Positions 1-6,860 of a stretch of 64,000 nucleotides of DNA are shown here, one piece after another; the first letter of the stretch is position 1; each line of letters starts with the position of its first letter. The DNA is from Rugamonas sp045984285. Its GTDB lineage: Bacteria > Pseudomonadota > Gammaproteobacteria > Burkholderiales > Burkholderiaceae_D. The position numbers were made by a program, and so were the translations under genes. The notes beneath the pieces were generated by a model, which was not told the origin of the DNA, did no database searches, and saw nothing but the letters and a program-made list of their open reading frames with translations. The DNA is taken from contig NZ_JBJQIK030000010.1 in NCBI RefSeq assembly GCF_045984285.3, positions 122,081 through 186,080 of the forward strand. Reading direction: 5' to 3'.

Positions 1-142
1 AGCCTACCGTGCCGAAGGCCGTCAGGCTGCCCGTTTCGCGGAGTACCGTAAAGGCATGCTGCGCATCCTTGCGCACCTGTTCCGCAAAAGCCAGCGTGGC
101 TTCGCTCAGTTGTATGGTTTGTGCTGCTTCTGCTTCCGCCAT
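1..142 (-). CDS. Unidentified protein, N-terminal fragment cut by the window edge
   Basis: The reverse strand opens with an ATG at 142 preceded by GGAG seven to ten bases upstream, and reads 47 codons without a stop to the window edge. The visible start is MAEAEAAQTIQLSEATLAFA, followed by a charged, helix-like stretch. I do not recognise the family from so short a piece. The start is supported by a very good sigma-54 promoter 57 bases upstream (199-214), which puts this gene in the same regulon as the organosulfur genes to the right and divergent from the DszB-like gene at 392. It is therefore probably another sulfur-acquisition gene, but that rests only on its promoter and position. Confidence 0.6.
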   Translation of the reverse strand, partial: MAEAEAAQTIQLSEATLAFAEQVRKDAQHAFTVLRETGSLTAFGTVG

Positions 143-198
143 GTCATTCTCCATTCGAAAATGGCCGCACCGGATAGCGCGGCTTCGTACGTATGGTT

Positions 199-214
199 CG
201 CAAGACACGTGCCA
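199..214 (-). promoter_or_regulatory. Sigma-54 (-24/-12) promoter for the leftward gene at 142
   Basis: Read on the minus strand the sequence is TGGCACG-TGTC-TTGCG. It matches the sigma-54 consensus TGGCACG-N4-TTGCW, with the invariant GG and GC ten bases apart. It lies 57 bases before the ATG at 142. Paired with the divergent promoter at 322-337. Confidence 0.8.
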
Positions 215-267
215 GCATCCGGCGCACATGCGCGCCGGCCTTCCTGCTTGGAAGCGGGCAGCGCATG

Positions 268-312
268 CTGGCGCAACAGCAGCACGCGTGCCGCGAGCTG
301 GCCGAAAGCCAG
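268..312. promoter_or_regulatory. Probable enhancer (UAS): two 15-bp palindromes between divergent sigma-54 promoters
   Basis: CTGGCGCAACAGCAG (268-282) and CTGGCCGAAAGCCAG (298-312) have CTG and CAG ends seven to nine bases apart; the second has perfect 5-bp arms around CGAAA. Their centres are 30 bp apart, close to three helical turns. They lie between the divergent sigma-54 promoters at 199-214 and 322-337, where an enhancer-binding activator would bind. Two similar palindromes lie at 3353-3399, so the SfnR-like protein encoded at 1449-2630 is the natural candidate. Confidence 0.6.
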
Positions 313-321
313 CATTGCAGC

Positions 322-337
322 AGGTACGTTTCCTGCA
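322..337 (+). promoter_or_regulatory. Sigma-54 promoter for the DszB-like gene at 392
   Basis: AGGTACG-TTTC-CTGCA keeps the invariant -24 GG and -12 GC at the correct 10-base spacing, with good flanking match. Transcription would begin near 349, leaving a leader of about 43 bases before the ATG at 392. It is weaker than the minus-strand partner but has the same layout as the pair at 3319/3431. Confidence 0.6.
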
Positions 338-391
338 AGGAGAAGGGCAGCCCGGCATTTCCGGCCTATCCAATCAACCGAGAGCACATCC

Positions 392-1432
392 ATGAGCATC
401 GACACTATCTGGTTCACCCGCTGCCCTGTCCCCACCGCCACCGGCCTGGCGTATAAACTGGGCTGGCTGGACGAGGAATTCGCCCGCGACAGCATCAAAC
501 TGCAAACGCTGCAGGAAGTCGGAGGCGAACTGGCCCGCCATCATTACGACCACGAGCTGCAGGAGCTGATACGCGAGGGCGGCAACCTGTTCGCCCTTCC
601 CGCCCGCGCCCAGGGCGCCGATACGCGCCTGGTCGGCCTGACCTGGATCGACGAGTGGCAGTCCATCCTTGTCCGCCCCAACTCCGGCATCAAGCGCCCG
701 GCCGACCTGCGCGGCAAGCGCCTTGCGCTGCCGGTGTTCCGCCGCATCGACATCGAAGAGAACAAGCGCGGACGCAGCATCGCGCGCGGCATGAGCCTCG
801 CTGGCTACCATGGCGTGCTCGCTTCCGCGGGGCTGTCGCTGGATGATGTGTCGCTGGTGGAAATCGGTGATGCCGAGGCCTCCCCTGCCGGTTCGGCTCC
901 AGGCGCCAGCCTTTGGCACGGCATTGAAGCGCTGGTGCGCGGCGAGGTGGATGCGGTGTACGTAAAGGGCGCCGCAGCCGCCGATGCGGCGCGCGCCGCA
1001 GGCGTTGTGGTGGGCATCGACCTGGACCAGCTGCCGGACCGCCGCTTCCGCGTCAACAACGGCACGCCGCGCCCGATCACAGTTCACCAGCACTTCCTGG
1101 ATCATCACTTCGACCTGGTGGTGCGCTTCCTGGCGCAGACGCTGCGTGCGGCCGACTGGGCAAAAACGCACAAGGAAGAAGTGCTGAATATCCTGAAAGG
1201 CGAAACCCGTGCGGGTGACGAGGCGGTGGCTGCCGCTTACCGCGACGGTTTCCATACTACGCTGGCGCCGGACCTGTCGGAAGAACGCCTCAGCCTCTTC
1301 GAGCGCCAGAAGAACTTCCAGCTGGCGCACGGCTTCCTGGACCGCGACGTCGATGTGAGGGCCTGGGCCGATCACCGCCCGCTGAAGGCAGCCCATGACC
1401 TGCTGCGCGAGAACGCACGCGCGGCGGCCTGA
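392..1432 (+). CDS. DszB-like cytosolic protein (putative sulfinate desulfinase), usually annotated as an ABC substrate-binding protein
   Basis: 346 residues with the fold signature of the NMT1/SsuA-like binding proteins, but no signal peptide: the protein starts MSIDTIWFTRCPVPTATG, so a periplasmic binding role is unlikely. It lines up with 2'-hydroxybiphenyl-2-sulfinate desulfinase DszB. DszB's catalytic Cys lies in an NCPVPNA motif, matched by TRCPVPTA (Cys11); its His and Arg are ten residues apart with RxGG, matched by His51 and Arg61 in REGGN. The alignment is from memory of the family. The ATG at 392 is chosen because it gives the conserved N-terminus; longer upstream frames run into the promoter. 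Expressed from the sigma-54 promoter at 322. Likely role: releasing sulfite from an organosulfinate during sulfur limitation. The actual substrate cannot be read. Confidence 0.8.
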   Translation: MSIDTIWFTRCPVPTATGLAYKLGWLDEEFARDSIKLQTLQEVGGELARHHYDHELQELIREGGNLFALPARAQGADTRLVGLTWIDEWQSILVRPNSGIKRPADLRGKRLALPVFRRIDIEENKRGRSIARGMSLAGYHGVLASAGLSLDDVSLVEIGDAEASPAGSAPGASLWHGIEALVRGEVDAVYVKGAAAADAARAAGVVVGIDLDQLPDRRFRVNNGTPRPITVHQHFLDHHFDLVVRFLAQTLRAADWAKTHKEEVLNILKGETRAGDEAVAAAYRDGFHTTLAPDLSEERLSLFERQKNFQLAHGFLDRDVDVRAWADHRPLKAAHDLLRENARAAA

Positions 1433-1438
1433 AAGGAA

Positions 1439-1469
1439 AAAGCCGGCGTCAGTTCAGGACGCCGGCTTT
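1439..1469. terminator. Bidirectional rho-independent terminator between convergent genes
   Basis: AAAGCCGGCGTC - AGTTCAG - GACGCCGGCTTT is a perfect 12-bp stem, flanked by A's on the left and TTCTT on the right. It sits just after the stop of the DszB-like gene and overlaps the last codons of the convergent regulator, so it can end both transcripts. Confidence 0.85.
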
Positions 1470-2630
1470 CTTGAGATAGGTGCGCAGCACATTGCGGCTG
1501 ATATTCAGGTAGCGCGCGGTGCGCAGCTGGTTCCTGTCGCTGCTTTCCCATGCCGTGAGCACAAGCTGCAGCTGCAGCGCCTCGAAGGTGATCTGTTCGC
1601 CGGAATCGAGCAAAGCCTGCCAGGCCGCGTGGAAGCGGTCCGACTCGCGCAGCGAGGGCAGCGGCTCCGGCGCCGCAGGCGGCGCGGATGGCGCGGGAAC
1701 GAAGCCCGCATAAGGCGCTTCCGGCGCCACGGCGCGCGGCGCGGCGGACATCAGCGGCGACAGGCTGAGGTCATGCGCCGCCACCCGTCCATTGCGGCAT
1801 ACAAGCAGCGCACGATGTATTACGTTTTCGAGTTCACGGATATTGCCCGGCCACGGATACTGGCGCAGCGCGTGCTCCGCTTCCGGCGCCAGTTCGATAT
1901 CGCCAAGGTGCAGGCGCTCCGCGTAGGTGTGCAGGAAATGGCGCGTCAGCGGCATCACGTCGCCCGGCCTTTCGCGCAGGGGCAGCAGCGGCAGCGAAAT
2001 CACCTGCAGCCGGTAGTACAGGTCCTCGCGAAAGCGCCCTGCCCGCACAGCTTCCGCCAGGTCCACGTTGGTCGCAGCCATCAGGCGCACATCAATCGGC
2101 ACCGCACGGCGCGCGCCGAGGCGCACCACTTCCCTTTCCTGCAGCACGCGCAGCAGCTTCACCTGCATCGGCATCGGCAGGTCGCCGATTTCATCGAGAA
2201 AGAGCGTGCCGCCATTCGCCGTCTCGAACCAGCCTGCCTTGGCCTGCGCGGCACCGGTAAAGGCGCCCCGCTCATAACCAAACAGCTCGCTCTCGATCAG
2301 CGTCTCGGAGAAGGCGCCGCAGTTAATCGCAACGAACTTGCCCTTGCTCCGGCTGCTGAGGGCGTGCACGTGGCGCGCAATCAGCTCCTTGCCGGTGCCG
2401 GTTTCGCCGGTAATCAGCACGGTGGCCTCGCTCGGCGCCACGCGTTCGATCAGCTCGTGCAGCTGGCGCGAACGCGGGTCGGCAAAGACAAAGGCCGTGG
2501 CACGCACCAGCAAACTGGTTTTCGGCGCATCGCTGAAGGCAACCAGCGGTTCGGATTCCGCGTCGCCACCTCTGGCGAGATGCGCACTGCGGGCCAGCTC
2601 GGATGGGAAGTGTTGTGCAGTCAGGTTCAT
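1449..2630 (-). CDS. Sigma-54-dependent enhancer-binding regulator, SfnR type
   Basis: 393 residues. A short N-terminus (about 45 residues) has no receiver, GAF or PAS domain. The AAA+ domain follows, with Walker A GETGTGK (75-81), the sigma-54 contact loop GAFTGA (122-127) and Walker B GGTLFLDEIGD (140-150). A C-terminal Fis-type helix-turn-helix ends in NISRNVLRTYLKKAGVLN. This domain plan is that of SfnR, the activator of sulfone and sulfonate desulfurisation genes in pseudomonads, which lacks a sensory domain and is controlled by its own expression. The ATG at 2630 is preferred over upstream starts because it begins the conserved protein. The gene lies 63 bases after the FMN reductase on the same strand and probably shares its sigma-54 promoter at 3319-3334, which would make it self-activating. 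It is the candidate activator for all sigma-54 promoters between 199 and 16169. Confidence 0.9.
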   Translation of the reverse strand: MNLTAQHFPSELARSAHLARGGDAESEPLVAFSDAPKTSLLVRATAFVFADPRSRQLHELIERVAPSEATVLITGETGTGKELIARHVHALSSRSKGKFVAINCGAFSETLIESELFGYERGAFTGAAQAKAGWFETANGGTLFLDEIGDLPMPMQVKLLRVLQEREVVRLGARRAVPIDVRLMAATNVDLAEAVRAGRFREDLYYRLQVISLPLLPLRERPGDVMPLTRHFLHTYAERLHLGDIELAPEAEHALRQYPWPGNIRELENVIHRALLVCRNGRVAAHDLSLSPLMSAAPRAVAPEAPYAGFVPAPSAPPAAPEPLPSLRESDRFHAAWQALLDSGEQITFEALQLQLVLTAWESSDRNQLRTARYLNISRNVLRTYLKKAGVLN

Positions 2631-2693
2631 GCTTCGACTATAGCCTTGCTGCGCTGCGGCGTGAACGAATACTGCCACGCATGCATATCCGGA

Positions 2694-3287
2694 TTACGCA
2701 TAAGCTGCGCCGGGCGCGCGCAGCTGCAGCGATCCGGCGAAGTGTGCAACGGTGTCCGCCAGCTCGGCGCTGCGTGCGGCTTCGCTGAGCCGCCCATGCG
2801 CGTCGAACGCGCCTGCTGCCTGCGGCAGCAGGAACTGGCGGTCATGCGGCCGTGCTTTCAGGTAGACCAGTTGCTGGCGCAGCTGCTGCAGCCCGGCCAG
2901 CCCGCCGTTGCTGCCGCCGACGGCAGACAGCAGCAGCACCGGCAAGCCCTTGAATACAGCATGGCGTTCCTGCCCCAGCGCGGGACGCGACAGCCAGTCC
3001 AGCGCGTTCTTCAGCACCGGCGGGAAGAAACCGTTGTATTCCGGCGACGCCAGGATCAGTGCGTCGTGGTCCGCCACCAGGGCGCGCAGCCGCAGCAGGG
3101 TGTCTGGCAGGCCCTGAGCCTCGATGTCGGCGTCGAACAGGGGCAGCGGATAGTCGCGCAGGTCGATCCAGGTGACGCTGCTGTGCGCCGCCACGGCGGC
3201 ATGGGCGGCGGCGCGCGCCAGTTTCTTGTTGCTGGAATCGCGGCGGGTGCTGCCTGCGAAAGCGAGGATGCGGGCGGTATTGCTCAT
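2694..3287 (-). CDS. NAD(P)H-dependent FMN reductase (SsuE/MsuE-like flavodoxin fold)
   Basis: 197 residues, starting MSNTARILAFAGSTRRDSSN. The AGSTRRDSSN loop binds the FMN phosphate, and SPEYNGFFPPVLKNALDW is the family's flavin-ring motif. Such reductases supply reduced FMN to two-component monooxygenases, and three flavin monooxygenases of that type are encoded nearby (4568, 5638 and 12092). The ATG at 3287 has an AGGAG ribosome site eight bases upstream; an upstream in-frame start would run into the sigma-54 promoter region. First gene of a leftward operon with the SfnR-like regulator, transcribed from 3319-3334. The exact preference for NADH or NADPH cannot be told. Confidence 0.88.
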   Translation of the reverse strand: MSNTARILAFAGSTRRDSSNKKLARAAAHAAVAAHSSVTWIDLRDYPLPLFDADIEAQGLPDTLLRLRALVADHDALILASPEYNGFFPPVLKNALDWLSRPALGQERHAVFKGLPVLLLSAVGGSNGGLAGLQQLRQQLVYLKARPHDRQFLLPQAAGAFDAHGRLSEAARSAELADTVAHFAGSLQLRAPGAAYA

Positions 3288-3318
3288 GGTGGGCTCCTGT
3301 AGGTCGATCCCCTGCCGT

Positions 3319-3334
3319 TGCATGTTTCGTGCCA
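3319..3334 (-). promoter_or_regulatory. Sigma-54 promoter for FMN reductase and regulator operon
   Basis: The minus strand reads TGGCACG-AAAC-ATGCA, a perfect -24 box with GC correctly placed at -12. It lies 32 bases upstream of the ATG at 3287. Divergent partner at 3431-3447; the two share the palindromes at 3353-3399. Confidence 0.75.
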
Positions 3335-3352
3335 TCGCTGCGGATGCCGGCA

Positions 3353-3399
3353 CTGCGCAATACGCAGCAAGCCCCCCCGCCAGACTGCGCATTTCGCAG
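3353..3399. promoter_or_regulatory. Probable SfnR-type enhancer: tandem palindromes CTGCG-N5-CGCAG
   Basis: CTGCGCAATACGCAG (3353-3367) and CTGCGCATTTCGCAG (3385-3399) are two perfect 5-bp-arm palindromes whose centres are 32 bp apart, on nearly the same helix face. They lie between two divergent sigma-54 promoters: about 53 and 85 bases upstream of the leftward start, and about 66 and 98 upstream of the rightward one. This is the expected place for a hexameric enhancer-binding protein. The same CTG..N..CAG design recurs at 268-312 and, singly, at 16243-16257 (CTGCAAAAGCGGCAG). Confidence 0.75.
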
Positions 3400-3430
3400 C
3401 AGCGGCAGCGTGCCGGAGCCGGTTTTTGCG

Positions 3431-3447
3431 CTGGCCCGGAGCTTGCT
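3431..3447 (+). promoter_or_regulatory. Sigma-54 promoter for the DszB-like/monooxygenase operon
   Basis: CTGGCCCG-GAGC-TTGCT matches YTGGCACG-N4-TTGCW at nearly every position. Transcription would begin near 3458, 23 bases before the ATG at 3481. Confidence 0.85.
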
Positions 3448-3480
3448 CTCCCTGTGTATCCCTAACTCACCGGCAGAGAC

Positions 3481-4578
3481 ATGACCCCACCATTCAATTC
3501 CCGCGCAGACCATCCCGTCGAACTGTGGTACAGCCACCGCGGCGGCGCCACCGCCTCCGCCCTCGCGGCGCACAAAGGCTGGCTGCAGGACGAATTCGCG
3601 CAGGGCGGCACCGTGCTGCGCGCACTCAGCGACGCGGACAGCCGCGACATCCGCCTGGCGCACTACCACCACGGCCAGAGCGGCCTGCTGCGCGAAGGCG
3701 GCAATGTGCCGGCCATCTGGGCCCGTTCCGAGGGCCAGAGCGCCGTTGTGGTGGCCATTACCTGGGTCGATGAATACCAGGGCATCCTGGTGCGGGCCGA
3801 CAGCAAGATCCGCCACCTGGGCGACCTGCAGGGCAAGCGCCTCGGGCTGCCGCTGCGGCGCCGCGCCATGATCGACCTGCAGCGCGCCAGCGCCCAGCGC
3901 GGCTTTGCTACGGCGCTGACGCTGGCAGGCCTGGACCCGACGGTCGCGCGCTGGACCCATATCCAGTCGCCGGATTTCGAATACCCGCAGCGCACCTCCG
4001 GCCAGGAGGTGGAGCTGGATGCGCTACGCTCCGGCTATGTGGACGCGGTCTTCCTGCGCGGCACGCCGGGCTATGCCGCTTCGCAGGATCCGGCGTTCCG
4101 CGAAATCGCAGACCTGAACCGCCAGAGCGCTCCCCTGCTACGGGTGAACAACGGCACGCCGCGGCCCATCACGGTGGACCGCGCCTTCCTTGAACGGCAC
4201 CCCGAAATCGTACAGCGCTACCTGTCGGTGCTGGTGCGCACGGCACGCTGGGCCAACAGCCACCCGCAGGAAGTCAGCGCGCTGCTGGCGCATGAGAATC
4301 CCGGCTATACGGCGGAACAGATCGCCGGCACGCATGGCCCGCGCCTGCACCGCAGCCTGATGCCTAGCCTCAGCCCCTCCTGTGTGGCGGGCCTCGAAAT
4401 CCAGAAGAACTTCCTGCTGACCTGGCGCTATATCAGCCATGACTTCGATGTGAACCAGTGGATCGATCCCGCACCGCTGAACGCCGTGCTGCAGGCCGCC
4501 CGCAAGCCCCATTCCCCTCACAGTGCGCCGCACGCGGCGCGCTGGACCATAACCAAGGAGCATTACCATGCCAGTTGA
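3481..4578 (+). CDS. DszB-like cytosolic paralogue lacking the catalytic cysteine
   Basis: 365 residues, clearly related to the protein at 392: shared motifs include LREGGN, VNNGTPRPITV, EIQKNF/RQKNF, and a Trp-Val-Asp-Glu segment after the first domain. No signal peptide is present, so it should be cytosolic. The His-x9-Arg pair of DszB-type desulfinases is kept (His61, Arg71 in LLREGGN), but the position of the nucleophilic Cys is YSHRGGATAS, with no cysteine. It may therefore be a binding or carrier protein, an enzyme with another chemistry, or an inactive partner. The C-terminal 25 residues (PHSPHSAPHAAR onward) look like an unstructured extension that overlaps the next gene by 11 bases. 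Standard annotation would be ABC transporter substrate-binding protein. Confidence 0.8.
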   Translation: MTPPFNSRADHPVELWYSHRGGATASALAAHKGWLQDEFAQGGTVLRALSDADSRDIRLAHYHHGQSGLLREGGNVPAIWARSEGQSAVVVAITWVDEYQGILVRADSKIRHLGDLQGKRLGLPLRRRAMIDLQRASAQRGFATALTLAGLDPTVARWTHIQSPDFEYPQRTSGQEVELDALRSGYVDAVFLRGTPGYAASQDPAFREIADLNRQSAPLLRVNNGTPRPITVDRAFLERHPEIVQRYLSVLVRTARWANSHPQEVSALLAHENPGYTAEQIAGTHGPRLHRSLMPSLSPSCVAGLEIQKNFLLTWRYISHDFDVNQWIDPAPLNAVLQAARKPHSPHSAPHAARWTITKEHYHAS

Positions 4579-5641
4579 ATTTGTCGGCGGGCTTTTCCCG
4601 CGCAACCAGTTAGCGCCGCGCCAGGCGTATCGCACGCCGATCGACCTGCAATACCTGCGCGACCTCGCCCGCGCCCATGAACATGCGGGCTTCGACCGCG
4701 TGCTGATCGCCAGCGGCGGCGGCGACCCGGCCACGCTCGCGGCCTATGCCGCCGCGCATACCGAACGGCTGGGCTTCATGATCGCCCACCGTCCCGGCGT
4801 GACACCGCCGGTGCTGGCCGCGCGCGCCTTCGCCACGCTGGACCAGACCACGGGCGGCCGCATCCGCCTGCACACCATCACGGGCCATGCGCCCGAACCG
4901 GAATACAGTGAGACGCTGGTGGACAAGGCGGAGCGCTATGCGCGCGCCGACGAATACCTGCAGATCGTGCGCCGCACCTGGACCGAGGACAAACCCTTCG
5001 ACTTCGAGGGCAAATACTTCAGCGTGCGTAACGCCTTCTCGCCCGTGAAGCCGCTGCAGCAGCCGCACATCCCGGTATCGCTGGGCGGCTCCTCGGATGC
5101 CGCCTACCACGTCGCGGTGCGGCATACGGACCTGTATGCGCTATGGGCCGAGCCGCTGGCCGATACCGCTGAGCGCATCAACAAGCTGCGCGCCATTGCG
5201 GCGGCTGAAGGCAAGGCGGCGCCGCGCGTCAGCCTGTCGGTGCGCCTGATCATCGGTCCAACGGAGGAAATCGCATGGGAACGCGCGCGCGCCATCACGG
5301 CCGAACTGGAGCGCAACTCGCGCAACGTTCCCGGCGGCGACCGTGGCCAGAGCGGCGGCGGCCAGCGCCAGTTGGCCCTGGCGGCGAAAGGCGAAGTGTT
5401 CGACAAGGCCCTGTTCCTCGGAACCTCGGCCGCCATCGGCGGCGGCACCGACTCCACTTCCCTGGTCGGCACGCCGGAGACCATCATTGAATCGCTGCTG
5501 GCCTACCACGACATCGGCGTGACCACTTTCCTCAGCCGCGGCTACGATCCGCTGCACGACGCGATCGACTACGGGCGCTACATCATCGGCGCCGTACGGG
5601 AAGAAGTACGGCGCCGCGAGCAGACTGCGAGGGCAGCTTAG
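4568..5641 (+). CDS. LLM-class flavin-dependent monooxygenase (SsuD-related)
   Basis: 357 residues with a luciferase-like TIM barrel. SsuD-type landmarks are the start FVGGLFPRNQ, RTPIDLQYLRDLARAHEHAGFDRVLI, the HRPGVTPPVLAARAFATLD segment, and GGSSDAAYHVA with DLYALWAEP. It is shorter and more diverged than SsuD, and a Gly-rich loop (GGDRGQSGGGQRQ, near residue 260) replaces the usual mobile-loop region. The reaction would be FMNH2- and O2-dependent oxidation of an organosulfur carbon, with FMNH2 supplied by the reductase at 2694. The ATG at 4568 has AAGGAG nine bases upstream and overlaps the end of the DszB-like gene by 11 bases, so the two are translationally coupled, suggesting consecutive steps. 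The stop codon overlaps that of the convergent gene at 5638. Confidence 0.88.
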   Translation: MPVEFVGGLFPRNQLAPRQAYRTPIDLQYLRDLARAHEHAGFDRVLIASGGGDPATLAAYAAAHTERLGFMIAHRPGVTPPVLAARAFATLDQTTGGRIRLHTITGHAPEPEYSETLVDKAERYARADEYLQIVRRTWTEDKPFDFEGKYFSVRNAFSPVKPLQQPHIPVSLGGSSDAAYHVAVRHTDLYALWAEPLADTAERINKLRAIAAAEGKAAPRVSLSVRLIIGPTEEIAWERARAITAELERNSRNVPGGDRGQSGGGQRQLALAAKGEVFDKALFLGTSAAIGGGTDSTSLVGTPETIIESLLAYHDIGVTTFLSRGYDPLHDAIDYGRYIIGAVREEVRRREQTARAA

Positions 5642-6846
5642 CCGTTCGCCGCCAGCGGCAATGCGGTTCCCGCCTCCGGGCGGGATGCCGCGGCGCGCTC
5701 GGCGCGGAAGTGCGGCAGGATATGTTCGCCGATGCGGTAAGCCTCCTCCAGGTGCGGGTAGCCGGCCAGGAAGAACAGGTCGATGCCGATGGCGTGGTAT
5801 TCGCGTATGCGCGCCACGACGTCGGTGTAGCTGCCCACCAGCGCGCAGCCGGGCGGAATGCCGATATAGCCGAAACCTGCCCACACATTGGGATGGATGA
5901 AGAATTCATCATACTGGCGCTGCGCGGCCTCCTCGCGGCGAAATTCCGTTTCGTAGCCCAGCTTGCGGGCCGAACGCAGGCCGGCATGCGCCGCGGCGGC
6001 TTTGGTGGCGCCGCGCGCTTCGGCCTCATCGAAGAAGCGCCTGGCCTCGGCGCGCGCTTCCTCATCCGTTTCGCGCGCGATCACGTCGATGGAGAGGCCG
6101 AAGCGGATCGCATCCTCACGGCCGTAGGCGCGGGCGCGCCGCCGTACATCGGCAATCAGCTCGGCCACTTCGTGCGGCCGCTCGGCACGCATCAGGTAGT
6201 AGTCGGCGTGCTTCGCGCCGAACTCGCGCGCGGGTTCGGAGGAGCCGGCGGTGCAGATCAGCGGCAGTTCGGCCTTCGCCAGCGGGCCTTTCAGCCCGCC
6301 GCCCTCGGCCTGGTAGTACTTGCCATGGTAGTGGAAGTCGGGATTGTTCCAATAGCCGCGCACCACGTCCATGAATTCGGTGGCGCGCAGGTAGCGGTCG
6401 TCGTGTGGCACGAAGTCGCCGACCTGCTTCTGCACCACCTCGGAGCCGCCGTTGATGATGTTCCATACCAGCCGGCTGCCGCTGGCACGCTGGTAGGTGG
6501 CGGCCATCTGCACTGCCGCGTAAGGCGAGAAATGGTAGGGCTGGAAGGCGGTGACGAAACGCAGCTTGCGCGTTTCGCGCGCCAGCAGCGAGCACACCGT
6601 CCATGGTTCTTCGCCGGTCGCGCCATTCACCATCAGCACGCCGCCGAAGCCGTTCAGTTCCGTCGCCTTCGCCACCTGCGACAGGTAGTCGATGTAGCCG
6701 AAACCTTCGCCCGGCGTGATATCGGACAGCGCGCCGGTGGTCTGGCCTGGTCCGAATCCGTGCCAGTCGCCGCGGTTGCGGCTGTCGCCCGGAAGGTGCT
6801 TGGTTTCGCCGTGCAGCGGAAGGCGTGAGAAAAAGTCGATGCTCAT
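5638..6846 (-). CDS. LLM-class flavin-dependent monooxygenase (alkanesulfonate/sulfone monooxygenase family)
   Basis: 402 residues from the ATG at 6846 (MSIDFFSRLPLHG); an upstream TTG start at 6864 is possible but less likely. Family features are DYLSQVAKATELNGFGGVLM, AFQPYHFSPYAAVQMAATY, RLVWNIINGGSE, and the C-terminal GCALVGSYTDVVARIREY with LAGYPHLEEAYRIGEHILP, closely like SsuD. It is the last gene of a six-gene leftward operon with the Dpp-type importer and the monooxygenase at 12092, so it probably acts on the imported compound. It ends tail-to-tail with the gene at 4568, their stop codons overlapping. Substrate could be a sulfonate or sulfone; the sequence does not say which. Confidence 0.9.
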   Translation of the reverse strand: MSIDFFSRLPLHGETKHLPGDSRNRGDWHGFGPGQTTGALSDITPGEGFGYIDYLSQVAKATELNGFGGVLMVNGATGEEPWTVCSLLARETRKLRFVTAFQPYHFSPYAAVQMAATYQRASGSRLVWNIINGGSEVVQKQVGDFVPHDDRYLRATEFMDVVRGYWNNPDFHYHGKYYQAEGGGLKGPLAKAELPLICTAGSSEPAREFGAKHADYYLMRAERPHEVAELIADVRRRARAYGREDAIRFGLSIDVIARETDEEARAEARRFFDEAEARGATKAAAAHAGLRSARKLGYETEFRREEAAQRQYDEFFIHPNVWAGFGYIGIPPGCALVGSYTDVVARIREYHAIGIDLFFLAGYPHLEEAYRIGEHILPHFRAERAAASRPEAGTALPLAANG

Positions 6847-6860
6847 GTAGAAGTCCCTGC

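Noticed and set aside
392..1432. Periplasmic ABC substrate-binding protein of an Ssu-type importer
   Set aside because: There is no signal peptide and no SsuB/SsuC-type partner beside it; catalytic residues of a DszB-type desulfinase are present.
1395..3302. Long rightward open frame opposite the SfnR-like regulator and FMN reductase
   Set aside because: It is antisense to two genes with clear motifs and has no recognisable domain; high GC keeps such frames open. The same holds for other long frames antisense to real genes, such as 5710-6828 (+), 6825-8840 (+), 22534-25167 (-), 28896-31703 (-), 52499-54847 (+) and 57002-59578 (-).
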